Positions 52,337 to 59,504 of a stretch of DNA of 64,000 nucleotides are shown here, one piece after another; positions within the stretch are counted from its first letter, which is position 1; the number at the start of each line of letters is the position of its first letter. The position numbers were made by a program, and so were the translations under genes. The notes beneath the pieces are model-generated. The model saw only the letters and a program-made list of their open reading frames with translations, was not told the DNA's origin and did not search any database. This DNA is from Chloroflexota bacterium (GTDB lineage Bacteria > Chloroflexota > Anaerolineae > UBA4142), in assembly GCA_016219275.1 (NCBI GenBank), contig JACRBM010000058.1:124001-188000 (forward strand). The letters run 5' to 3'.

Positions 52337-52635
52337 GTGATTGCGCGCGCGAATGTGAAGGAGAGCGACCTGGGTGGCACAACGCCGGTCGCAATGTACC
52401 CCGACGGCGCGCGCGTAACGGAAGGAGGTGAACGCATATTTGATCTAGCCGGAAATGTCTGGGAGTGGACAAGCAACACTTTTGAAAAATCGTACCGAGG
52501 CGCGTGGATGCGCGGTGGATCGTGGGCTTGGAACGCAGACCCCGCTTCCGTCTCGTCGCGCATCGACCTCAACCGCCACTCCGACTACCACAACTACGGT
52601 TTGCGCGTGTTCGCCCAGTAATTTTCCTGAAGCAC

Positions 52636-52668
52636 TTGACAACTGACAACTGACAACTGACAACTGAT
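52636..52668. repeat. CAACTGA tandem heptamers
   Basis: Four consecutive ACAACTG-type units just after the NACHT-FGE stop. Related units occur in glpA and at 55229. Confidence 0.8.
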
Positions 52669-52684
52669 CTCACCCCATCCCCGT

Positions 52685-52729
52685 CCCTTCCCCTGCTCCT
52701 GACGATTTTTGTCAGGAGCAGGGGAAGGG
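52685..52729. repeat. Perfect 19-bp-arm hairpin downstream of the NACHT-FGE variable region
   Basis: Arms CCCTTCCCCTGCTCCTGAC (52685-52703) and its complement (52711-52729), loop GATTTTT, 63 bases after the FGE stop. It could be a C-rich-family repeat, a terminator, or the hairpin that follows DGR variable regions. Confidence 0.8.
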
Positions 52730-52748
52730 GGGACAAGGGTATTGTCAT

Positions 52749-52830
52749 TGTCATTTCGACGAGCGGTTTGTGCGAGGAGAAATCTCCGTTCACACAGGGA
52801 CAAGATTTCTCGCTCTGCTCGAAATGACAG
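52749..52830. repeat. TGTCATTTCGA...TCGAAATGACA inverted repeat
   Basis: Third clear member of the ATTTCGA family, with internal GAGAAATCTC and AGATTTCTCGC. It lies between the NACHT-FGE gene and the reverse transcriptase fragment. Confidence 0.85.
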
Positions 52831-52873
52831 GTAGGTGCGACTTTGACAAAACCCTAAAAGGGGACACGAGACG

Positions 52874-53020
52874 ATGAAAACCTACAAACATCTCTACGAA
52901 CAAATCGCGACGTTCGAAAATCTGCTGCGCGCGTTCGACAAGGCGAAACGGCACAAGCGGATGAAACGACACGTCGCGGAATTCGAGCTGAACCTCGAAC
53001 ACAACCTGCTCGAACTGGAA
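52874..53020 (+). pseudogene. N-terminal fragment (49 codons) of a DGR-type reverse transcriptase
   Basis: Reads MKTYKHLYEQIATFENLLRA, then FDKAKRHKRMKRHVAEFELNLEHNLLELE. The order LYExIxxFENLLxAxxKAxxxKRxxxxVxxFExNLExNLLxLxxEL is the N-terminal signature of diversity-generating-retroelement and related reverse transcriptases, just ahead of the first polymerase motifs. All later parts (including the YADD-type catalytic box) are missing. A perfect palindrome (53021-53047) sits at the break, so an element insertion with deletion is likely. The frame continues by chance into the nucleotidyltransferase gene, which has its own promoter. The position, right after an FGE-type variable protein, is where a DGR RT is expected. 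Confidence 0.72.
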
Positions 53021-53047
53021 CCCGAAGAGTCTTGGAGACTCTTCGGG
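53021..53047. repeat. Perfect palindrome at the RT break point
   Basis: CCCGAAGAGTCT-TGG-AGACTCTTCGGG followed by TTTTGG; could also terminate transcription. Confidence 0.88.
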
Positions 53048-53053
53048 TTTTGG

Positions 53054-53082
53054 TTGCCGCGCGTCACGATTCATGCTACAAT
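53054..53082 (+). promoter_or_regulatory. Promoter for the MNT/HEPN pair
   Basis: TTGCCG, 17-base spacer, TACAAT (53077-53082); the transcription start would nearly coincide with the ATG at 53090 (leaderless). Confidence 0.65.
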
Positions 53083-53089
53083 ACCGACG

Positions 53090-53449
53090 ATGAAAGACGA
53101 AAAATTTGCCGAGTACTTGCCGGGTATTCGCCGACGATGGAACGCCGAACGCGACGCGTGGGCACAGCGACGCGCCCACGCGTGGCATGGCGCGCGTCGC
53201 GCGGCGGAGGTGTTGCGTCAATTTGGCGCGACGCGCGTCATCGCATTCGGCTCGCTCACGCGCACTGGCATGTTCGACGCGCGCTCGGACATTGATCTCG
53301 CGGTGCAAGCCATTTCTCCCGATCAGTTTTGGGATGCCTATGTCCAAGCCGCAATGGTCGTCGGCGATTTTGAATTTGACCTGGTTGATCTTGATCACTG
53401 TGTCGCTCATCTGCGCGATGAGATTCTACAAAACGGAGTGCCGCTATGA
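53090..53449 (+). CDS. MNT-type nucleotidyltransferase (antitoxin of HEPN/MNT pair)
   Basis: 119 residues from ATG 53090. The minimal nucleotidyltransferase motif is GS...DxD: FGSLTRTGMFDARSDIDLAV, with G54-S55, D67 and D69; a third acidic residue lies in FDLVDLD near 100. Such antitoxins counter the HEPN RNase partner, in some pairs by adding AMP residues. It overlaps the HEPN gene by four bases (ATGA). A longer open frame to 52874 is a fusion with the RT remnant and is not adopted, since a promoter lies between. Confidence 0.82.
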   Translation: MKDEKFAEYLPGIRRRWNAERDAWAQRRAHAWHGARRAAEVLRQFGATRVIAFGSLTRTGMFDARSDIDLAVQAISPDQFWDAYVQAAMVVGDFEFDLVDLDHCVAHLRDEILQNGVPL

Positions 53450-53937
53450 TTTCGCGCTATCAAGTCTTTCGCGAACGGATTGCCAATGAGTGGCACGACA
53501 TTCGCCGCGCCGCCGATAAAGCGCAACAGGCATTTCACATCTCGGCGCGCGGCGGCAAGGACGAAACGTTTTATCTCGATTCGACTGCGCTGAATCTGCA
53601 TGGATTCTACAACGGTGTCGAACAACTCTTTGAATGGATTGCCAAAGAATTCGACGACACGGTGCCCAGTGGCTCGGCTTGGCATCGGCAACTCTTGGCG
53701 CAAATGCAAATCGCCGTGCCAACCGTGCGCCCGGCGGTGATTCGCCCGACGACGCGGCTGGCATTGGAAAAATATCTCGGCTTTCGTCATATTGTCCGAA
53801 ATCTCTACACTTGGGATTTTGATGTTAAACGCATGACGAGTCTCGTGGATGATTTGCCACAAGTGCTTTTGGATTTGCAAACTGATCTTGAACAGTTTCG
53901 CGATTTTCTCGACGCGGCTGGTCACGCCGACGAATGA
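53446..53937 (+). CDS. HEPN-domain (HepT-like) toxin
   Basis: 163 residues, all-helical. The segment KYLGFRHIVRNLYTWDFDVKRM carries the conserved F-R-H-x-x-R-N-x-Y pattern of HepT-like RNases of this subgroup, preceded by LNLHGFYNGVEQLFEWIAKEFD. HEPN toxins cleave RNA and are held inactive by the MNT partner encoded just upstream. The following peptidase gene begins inside its stop (ATGA), an unusual continuation of a toxin operon into an exported protein gene. Confidence 0.75.
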   Translation: MISRYQVFRERIANEWHDIRRAADKAQQAFHISARGGKDETFYLDSTALNLHGFYNGVEQLFEWIAKEFDDTVPSGSAWHRQLLAQMQIAVPTVRPAVIRPTTRLALEKYLGFRHIVRNLYTWDFDVKRMTSLVDDLPQVLLDLQTDLEQFRDFLDAAGHADE

Positions 53938-55220
53938 TTGATTTCATTTTTCCCACAACGGCGCGGGCAGTTCTCCGCGCTGTTTTGATTGGCGCAGGAA
54001 TCGGTACTGCCATTGCCGCGCTCATCGTGTTCGCGTTCGCTAACGCGTTGCCCGATCTCGTCGTCGAAAAATATCACTCGCTCCGTTATCGCGTCGCCGA
54101 GTACTTGCCCCAGCCCACGATCCCCGCGTTCGTGCCCACGCCGCTTGCAACCGCCGAATCAACTAACCAACCAACAACCCAACAACCCCACGATCCAGCG
54201 ACCCAACGATCCAACGACCCAACGACCCAACGACCTAACCACCCAATTGCTACCCTGTCACCGACTCGTCGCCCAACTAGTCAACGCTCCAACCATCAAA
54301 CCATCCAACCGACCGTGATGTTACGCGGTTTCAAACACGATTACCAACGTTGGAACAATTGTGGTCCGACGACGCTGGGAATGATGCTGAGTTATTTCGG
54401 TCGCGCGGATACGCAAGCCGAGATTGCCGCGTTCACGAAACCGAATTACGACGACCGCAACGTGCGCCCCGACGAACTGTCCGCGTATGTGGATCGCACT
54501 GGTCTGCACGCGATCATTCGCGTCAATGGCACGCTCGATGAACTCAAAACATTTTTGTCGAACGGCATCCCGGTGATCGTCGAGACTGCGCTCGTCAAAC
54601 AGCCGCAAGGATGGATGGGGCACTATCGTTTGTTGAGCGGGTACGACGCCAAACAATTTTCGACGCTCGATTCGTACGATGGACCGAGCGTCAAGATCAC
54701 GTTCGACGATCTCGACAAGGATTGGCGCGCGTTCAACCGGCTCTATCTCGTCGTCTACACCGAGGACCAAGCCGCGCGCGTGCGCGCCATCATCGGCGAG
54801 GCGATGGATGACCGCGCGATGTACACGCAAGCCGTAACGCGCGCGCGTGAAGAGATTGCGGCGAATCCACAAGACGCGTTCGCGCAGTTCAACCTGGGAA
54901 TGAGTTTGGTCGGCTTGAAGCGTTACGCCGAAGCCGCCGCCGCGTTCGACAAAGCGCGCAACCTGGGATTGCCGTGGCGCATGTTATGGTACCAGTTCGG
55001 TCCGTACGAGGCGTACTTGCAGACCAAACGGTACGACGAAGTGTACGGTCTTGCCAACGCGTTGCTCGCCGGGTTCGATGGTTTGGAAGAGTCGCACTAT
55101 TACAAAGGACTCGCGCTCCGCGCCCAAGGTCGCGCCGACGACGCGCGCGCCGAGTTCCAAATCGCGCTCAAGTACAACAAAAACTATCGCGATGCCCAAC
55201 GCGCGTTGAAAGACCGCTGA
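53934..55220 (+). CDS. Exported C39-like peptidase with TPR C-terminus
   Basis: 428 residues. An N-terminal membrane anchor (about 13-37) is followed by a low-complexity linker (about 74-126: TTQQPHDPATQRSNDPTTQ...), the translation of CCAACGA/CCCAACA-type tandem repeats (54155-54310). The papain-like domain has C143 (NNCGPTTLGM), H229 (GHYRLLSGYD) and an Asp near 247 (LDSYDG), as in C39-type peptidases. Tetratricopeptide repeats fill residues 300-428 (NPQDAFAQFNLGMSLVGLKRYAEAAAAFDKA...). It would act outside the membrane, perhaps cleaving leader or surface peptides. It shares an ATGA overlap with the HEPN gene. Confidence 0.8.
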   Translation: MIDFIFPTTARAVLRAVLIGAGIGTAIAALIVFAFANALPDLVVEKYHSLRYRVAEYLPQPTIPAFVPTPLATAESTNQPTTQQPHDPATQRSNDPTTQRPNHPIATLSPTRRPTSQRSNHQTIQPTVMLRGFKHDYQRWNNCGPTTLGMMLSYFGRADTQAEIAAFTKPNYDDRNVRPDELSAYVDRTGLHAIIRVNGTLDELKTFLSNGIPVIVETALVKQPQGWMGHYRLLSGYDAKQFSTLDSYDGPSVKITFDDLDKDWRAFNRLYLVVYTEDQAARVRAIIGEAMDDRAMYTQAVTRAREEIAANPQDAFAQFNLGMSLVGLKRYAEAAAAFDKARNLGLPWRMLWYQFGPYEAYLQTKRYDEVYGLANALLAGFDGLEESHYYKGLALRAQGRADDARAEFQIALKYNKNYRDAQRALKDR

Positions 55221-55280
55221 CCTCGAACACACGCCAACTGTTCACTGTTCACTGTCCCCTGACCACTCGACCATCTAACC

Positions 55281-56627
55281 ATGCGACTATTCTCCGACCG
55301 CCGCTTACTCATCTCCTCCGCCATCGTCGCGAGCGGATTCGCCGCGAGCAAAATCCTGGGTCTGCTCCGCGAAATCATCATCGCGCGCGCGTTCGGCACG
55401 GGCGGCGACCTCGACGCGTTCTTCGCCGCGACCTCATTCGCCGATCTGTTGTTCGCGGTTGTCGCGGGCGGGTCGCTCGCGTCCGTGTTCATCCCCGTGT
55501 TCAGCGGCTACCTCGTGCGCGATCAAGCCGCGCGCGCGGCGGGCTGGCGTTTCGCAAGCGCAGTCGTCACCGATGTGTTTCTCGTCGTCGCGAGTTTGTC
55601 CGCACTTGGCATGGTATTTGCGCCGGAAATCGTCGGCGGAATTCTCGCGCCTGGTTTTTCGCCGGCGCAACGCGCGCTCACCGCCGAATTGTTGCGACTC
55701 GTGTTGATCTCGACCTCGATTTTTGGCGTCAGCGGCACACTCACCGGGATTCTGCATGCGCATCAACATTTCGCGCTGCCCGCAATCGCGCCGTCGCTTT
55801 ATAATTTCGGCATCATCGCCGGCGCGATGTGGCTCGCGCCGCAGTTTGGCATCCTAGGCGTCGCGTACGGTGTTGTCGCCGGGAGCGCGGCGCATTTCCT
55901 CGTCCAGGTTCCCGCTCTGATCTATTTTCGCGCGCACTACACGCCGACGCTTGGCGCGCGCGATTCAGGCGTCGGTCGCTTGCTGGCATTACTCGGTCCG
56001 CGTCTCGTGACGATGCTCGTTGTGCGCGCCACGTGGTTAATGATGACGAATCTCGCGTCGCGTCTGGGTGAGGGGAGCGTCAGCGCGTTGAGTTACGCGT
56101 ACTCGCTATGGCAATTTCCCGAATCGCTGATCGGTACGGCGATTGCGCTCGCGGTCTTTCCGCGTCTCGCGCGCCACGTCGCGGCAAACGAATTCGCGCA
56201 ACTGCGTGCGACGTACACGCGCACACTCGCGCTGATTCTCGGTTTGGCGATTCCCGCGATGCTCGCGCTCGTCGTGTTCGCGCGTCCCATCGTCGCGTTG
56301 TTGTTCGCGCGCGGCGCGTTCGGCGCGGCGTCAACCGAGCTGGTCGCGACAGTGTTGCAAATCTACGCGCTCGCGATTGTCGGCGAGTCCGCGCTCGAAT
56401 TGACCGCACGCGTGTTTTACGCGCAACACGACGCGCGCACGCCGATGTTCGTCGCGCTCGTCGCGATGTTGGTGCGCGCCGGGTTGATGGTGTGGTGGAG
56501 TGGTACGTGGGGTGCGCCCGGACTCGCGCTCGCGTACGCGGTCGGGGTTGCCATCGAAGGTGGCGCACTGGGTTGGCTCGCGCGTGCGCGATGGGATCGC
56601 GATCCAATGAAAAGACCTGCCGAGTGA
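55281..56627 (+). CDS. murJ: MurJ-family lipid II flippase (MVF)
   Basis: 448 residues, twelve to fourteen helices. ASKILGLLREIIIARAFGTGGDLDAFFAA is the family's opening signature, and GILHAHQHFALPAIAPSLYN, SLWQFPESLIGTAIALAVFPRLA and TARVFYAQHDARTPM follow in the expected order. It flips lipid-linked cell-wall or glycan precursors across the membrane. It starts after a CACTGTTCACTG-type repeat spacer. A GACCTGCC/GGCAGGTC hairpin (56614-56636) overlaps the stop. Confidence 0.88.
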   Translation: MRLFSDRRLLISSAIVASGFAASKILGLLREIIIARAFGTGGDLDAFFAATSFADLLFAVVAGGSLASVFIPVFSGYLVRDQAARAAGWRFASAVVTDVFLVVASLSALGMVFAPEIVGGILAPGFSPAQRALTAELLRLVLISTSIFGVSGTLTGILHAHQHFALPAIAPSLYNFGIIAGAMWLAPQFGILGVAYGVVAGSAAHFLVQVPALIYFRAHYTPTLGARDSGVGRLLALLGPRLVTMLVVRATWLMMTNLASRLGEGSVSALSYAYSLWQFPESLIGTAIALAVFPRLARHVAANEFAQLRATYTRTLALILGLAIPAMLALVVFARPIVALLFARGAFGAASTELVATVLQIYALAIVGESALELTARVFYAQHDARTPMFVALVAMLVRAGLMVWWSGTWGAPGLALAYAVGVAIEGGALGWLARARWDRDPMKRPAE

Positions 56628-56994
56628 AGGCAGGTCGTCGTTCCTGATGAGGAACTGTGTGAGGGAAACACAATCAAGTGTTCCGGGATGTTGAGTGTAT
56701 TCAGTTGTGAAAGTGAGCCGCGTCAGGTCATGTAGACCATCACCACCTTTATGTACTATGATGAATGGATGATTGAATCAAATCTCGGGTGAATTCGGTT
56801 TTATCGTTGTCCGAGTCAGGTCATATCTGTCACCACCTCCTCTACAGTGTGCTGTGAATTGATTGCGGAATCAAATCGCTTGTCTCGAAATTTGCCGACG
56901 GTTGAACGCTTTGCCCTATCTGTCTCCTTTCTCCTTCAATGCTGTCGTCACGCGAGGTCATCAATATCTACACCTCCTTTTGCTCGCGTGTCAC
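56628..56994. other. Region with three copies of a Shine-Dalgarno plus ATGACC unit
   Basis: On the minus strand, (A)GG(A/T)GGTG...ATGACCT occurs at 56954-56981, 56814-56844 and 56722-56751. The last two read ATG ACC TGA, a two-codon frame, the first opens a 39-codon frame. No larger gene is visible in this 367-bp stretch. Confidence 0.6.
56842..56961 (-). CDS. Possible 39-residue peptide
   Basis: ATG 56961 follows AAAAGGAGGTG on the minus strand and runs to TAG 56842. The product is polar (TSRDDSIEGERRQIGQSVQ...) with no Cys and no membrane helix. The strong ribosome-binding site and position 33 bp after the 51-residue membrane gene argue for it; short length and lack of known relatives argue against. 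Function unknown. Confidence 0.35.
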   Translation of the reverse strand: MTSRDDSIEGERRQIGQSVQPSANFETSDLIPQSIHSTL

Positions 56995-57150
56995 TTACGC
57001 ATTTGGTTGGGTTTCCAGTTCGGTGAAGTTGTCAGGATATCCTCTGCCACCCCGCAAGAGGGCTATGGCGACGAATACACAGAGGACCATGATGGGAGGG
57101 AATACAGCCAATCCGATGAGTGTGGCGTGTGCCCAGTCATTCCAGTTCAT
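56995..57150 (-). CDS. 51-residue single-TM protein
   Basis: ATG 57150 follows GAGGAGA on the minus strand and stops at TAA 56995. One helix (LIGLAVFPPIMVLCVFVAIALL, split here by description only at about 11-32) and a polar tail (GGRGYPDNFTELETQPNA). It lies 33 bp after the 222-residue membrane gene, on the same strand, and is likely a small partner of the radical SAM/STAND locus. No family recognised. Confidence 0.6.
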   Translation of the reverse strand: MNWNDWAHATLIGLAVFPPIMVLCVFVAIALLRGGRGYPDNFTELETQPNA

Positions 57151-57183
57151 GTGTTCTCCTCTATCAAATCGTGAGTGCCTGAC

Positions 57184-57852
57184 TTATGCAATACGTCGGA
57201 ACCTGAAGATGCGACCATCGCGTTCGTACTGTTTGGCTCGACAAAGTTCCGCGCGACGGAGTTCTTTCTCGTCGGCTGTTTGCTCGTGTCCTACGATAAT
57301 TGGATTGGGGTCTGAATCGGGTTCGTCGGCTTGGATCGTTTTGACCGATGAATTGAATGTGCGTACGCGTGCTGGCGCTGGGTGTAACGAATTGTCGAAC
57401 AAGGATCGGAGTGACGGGATGGTCAAACCGCCGGGTTGCCTGATGACCAGGTAAGCGACGACCACAATAGGAATCCACCTGATCACATCTGACAGTGCCG
57501 CGACGACCAGTCCAATCCAATTCGGCAAATTCCGATTCCACTCACGCGCTTGTTCTGCTTCCAACGCCGCTTGCGTTTGGCGTTTTTGCTCGTCCAAGCG
57601 TGTCGTTTCGAGGCGGTGATCGTTTTCGATCTTTCGGCTGCGAATCTCTTCCTCTGTGCGGTCGTTGGCGAGTTTCTTTTCGCGCGCCTCTTCGGATTTC
57701 ACTTGCGCGAATGCTGGACCGATGTCGCTGTGGAGCCATTGAAGCCGGTCGAGCGCAACCGCGCCGACGATGAATGCGGCGACCAAGAGTCCGGCGACAA
57801 ACAGCACTAGGGCGATTGTTCCGCTATCGTTGGGTCGAAATTGTCCCTGCAT
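57184..57852 (-). CDS. Two-TM coiled-coil protein of unknown function
   Basis: 222 residues. TM1 (about 14-36), then a charged coiled coil (about 50-105: KSEEAREKKLANDRTEEEIRSRKIENDH...), TM2 (about 112-137), and a 85-residue soluble tail with RTFNSSVKTIQADEPDSDPNPIIVG and a basic end (RAKQYERDGRIFRFRRIA). No known domain recognised. It is preceded by a terminator for the radical SAM gene and may have its own promoter. In context it could be the membrane-acting part of a conflict system; this is inference. Confidence 0.6.
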   Translation of the reverse strand: MQGQFRPNDSGTIALVLFVAGLLVAAFIVGAVALDRLQWLHSDIGPAFAQVKSEEAREKKLANDRTEEEIRSRKIENDHRLETTRLDEQKRQTQAALEAEQAREWNRNLPNWIGLVVAALSDVIRWIPIVVVAYLVIRQPGGLTIPSLRSLFDNSLHPAPARVRTFNSSVKTIQADEPDSDPNPIIVGHEQTADEKELRRAELCRAKQYERDGRIFRFRRIA

Positions 57853-57940
57853 ATTTTCCTCCTCGCTCTCGATTTCCTTTCATGTCTGCATTATCCACGC
57901 CGAAACTGACACTGCAAGATACGAAAACGAACAAATAAAA

Positions 57941-57968
57941 AACGGGAAGGTTACATTTCCTTCCCGTT
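57941..57968 (-). terminator. Terminator after the radical SAM/SPASM gene
   Basis: Arms AACGGGAAGG / CCTTCCCGTT with an eight-base loop, followed on the minus strand by TTTTTATTTG. Confidence 0.88.
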
Positions 57969-57999
57969 CAATCACAGAACCCTTTCACTTCGCTGTCAC

Positions 58000-59493
58000 C
58001 TAACTGACACAGCCGTTTTGCTTGAGCAAGCGTAGTCCTTCGAGCCGAAGCGCCGCTGGAAACAGTGTTTGGTAAATCCGGCAATTGGGGCTGGATACAT
58101 CCCAACGTCCCGTCGCGCGAAAGGTTTCGAGGGGACAGCCGCCCGCGCAACGATAGCGATAGGCGCAATCGCGACAACCCACTTTTTCGTCAACGGCGAC
58201 GTTTCGAATCGCACCACTTGACACGCGATTCAGCAACGATCCGTCGAGTGTGTCGCTCGCCGGTTTGTCCAAGTGCATTTGGCACTGCGCGAGTTTTCCA
58301 TCATGCGAAATCACCAGATAGGCGAACCCGACTCCGCACGTGTGCGTGTGTGCTTCAGCTTGGACGCGATCGAGCAACCCGTTGAAGAACGGACGCGTCG
58401 GCAGACGCGACTCGAAGACGGCATATGCCGCGAGCATCCCTTCGATGATCGCCGATTCCTCCAGCGCGAGTTCTTGTCGCGACGTGGACAGGATGTTCTG
58501 GCGATAAAAATTCAGACTGACCGGCAAATCGCGTTCTAATGCCCATTGCACGGCATCCGCCGCGCCCGCCGCGTTGACGCGCGTGACGGTGATCGTGATG
58601 TCGGGACGAATTTGGCGCGGCAACAGTACTCGATCAACCGTGTCTTGGATGATGCCGAAAGAATCACGTCCATCTTTGAACGCGCGCAAGCGGTTGTGCA
58701 TTTCGCCTACCCCATCAAGCGAGATCATCAGCTTGACGCCGGTGTTGGCGAACCAATCGGCATCTTCCGGTTTGATGCGTGTTCCGTTGCTCAAGACTAC
58801 TTGCCGCAATCCGATTCCCGTTTCGTCCGAAATTTGTCGCGCATGTTCGACCAGACGACGAATGAGTTGGAAATGCAAGGTCGGCTCACCGCCGGCGTAC
58901 TTGAGTTTGACGCGCGAAAAATGATGCGCTTGCGCCGTCCGGAAAATGCGCTCGACCGCGCGCAAACCGATTTCTTCGCTCATCCGCGCCGATGATTTTC
59001 GGACGTAGCAATATGGACAGTCGAGGTTGCAAGCATTGGTGATGTGAAGCCAGCAGGTCAACGTTTCGGGCTTTGAATCGCGCGCGATAGGTTTGTTGCC
59101 GCGTGGCAGGATCAGACGTTGTGTAGCAAAGGTTCGATCCACTGGTTGGGTCAGTGGTTGGGGATCAGTAAATGACTGCCAGCGCGACCAAGCCGTTGGA
59201 TTCAACACACTTGGACCGAGCGGCGCGTACGGACTGTAAACCAGTTTAAATCCGAGTGGAAGATCGGCGATATGCGTGTTGGATGAGCGAACAAAATTCT
59301 GGGCTGGTTTCCACGTCGGCGAGGAAAGACGCGGTGTGTCTGGGCAAGCACAATCATTTTCAAGATCAGCGCATTCGTCTTCATCAAAAGTGAGTGCGAG
59401 CGCTCCATCCGGGCAGGCGCAGTCTTCATCGCGCGTATTCGTCTCGGCAGTGAAGACGATGGGAGACCTAAAGTCAGTATCATTCGGATCCAT
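58000..59493 (-). CDS. Radical SAM/SPASM enzyme with Cys-rich N-terminal extension (RiPP-maturase-like)
   Basis: 497 residues from ATG 59493, preceded by AAAGGA. Core: C155, C159, C162 in ACNLDCPYCYV (CxxxCxxC), KYAGGEPTLHF, LSNGTRI and ISLDGVGEMHNRLR. A C-terminal SPASM region has CGVGFAYLVISHDGKLAQCQMH, CRDCAYRYRCAGGCPLE and SPNC for two auxiliary clusters. Such enzymes modify peptides or proteins. The first 55 residues are unusual: acidic with two copies of DCACPD(G/T) (24-30 and 47-53) and another Cys at 41, like a Cys-containing core peptide fused to its own maturase. Residues about 75-130 (LPLGFKLVYSPYAPLGPSVLN...) may be a peptide-binding domain. It starts 12 bp after the TPR-ATPase gene. 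Confidence 0.82.
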   Translation of the reverse strand: MDPNDTDFRSPIVFTAETNTRDEDCACPDGALALTFDEDECADLENDCACPDTPRLSSPTWKPAQNFVRSSNTHIADLPLGFKLVYSPYAPLGPSVLNPTAWSRWQSFTDPQPLTQPVDRTFATQRLILPRGNKPIARDSKPETLTCWLHITNACNLDCPYCYVRKSSARMSEEIGLRAVERIFRTAQAHHFSRVKLKYAGGEPTLHFQLIRRLVEHARQISDETGIGLRQVVLSNGTRIKPEDADWFANTGVKLMISLDGVGEMHNRLRAFKDGRDSFGIIQDTVDRVLLPRQIRPDITITVTRVNAAGAADAVQWALERDLPVSLNFYRQNILSTSRQELALEESAIIEGMLAAYAVFESRLPTRPFFNGLLDRVQAEAHTHTCGVGFAYLVISHDGKLAQCQMHLDKPASDTLDGSLLNRVSSGAIRNVAVDEKVGCRDCAYRYRCAGGCPLETFRATGRWDVSSPNCRIYQTLFPAALRLEGLRLLKQNGCVS

Positions 59494-59504
59494 AGCAACG
59501 TCCT

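Larger units (their letters stand above)
50209..52621 (+). pseudogene. NACHT-FGE (SUMF1) protein gene with frameshift and internal deletion
   Basis: Frame 1 (50209-50520) encodes an N-terminal helical domain and breaks at TTT (50518-50520); removal of one T restores ...LLTFDDQSPSRIPDDFLRAFGLTDEL... to the second frame, which runs to 52621. Walker A is intact (LLLKGAPGSGKTTLLRHLALAFANGD). The Walker B and most of the NACHT core are missing, the text jumping from QNALAQLSAFF to ARRFLVVAHQRSGLYVEGAPNLYNFSHSNFREYLAA, the usual end of the ATPase module. An FGE/SUMF1 domain follows (FVHIPAGETTF, KYPVTNYQFQKFI, VTWYEASAYCKWL, FRLPTELEWVRAAGG, DLAGNVWEWTS, MRGGSWAW...GLRVFAQ). Two dispersed palindromes are embedded in frame (50941-50973, 52284-52336). 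The final codons show the same NNC pattern as the TIR-FGE gene. A sequencing error could explain the frameshift but not the deletion. Confidence 0.75.

Noticed and set aside
52874-53449. A single 191-residue protein fusing an RT N-terminus to a nucleotidyltransferase
   Set aside because: A perfect palindrome, a TTGCCG-N17-TACAAT promoter and a well-placed ATG separate the two parts, so the open frame through the junction is most likely accidental.
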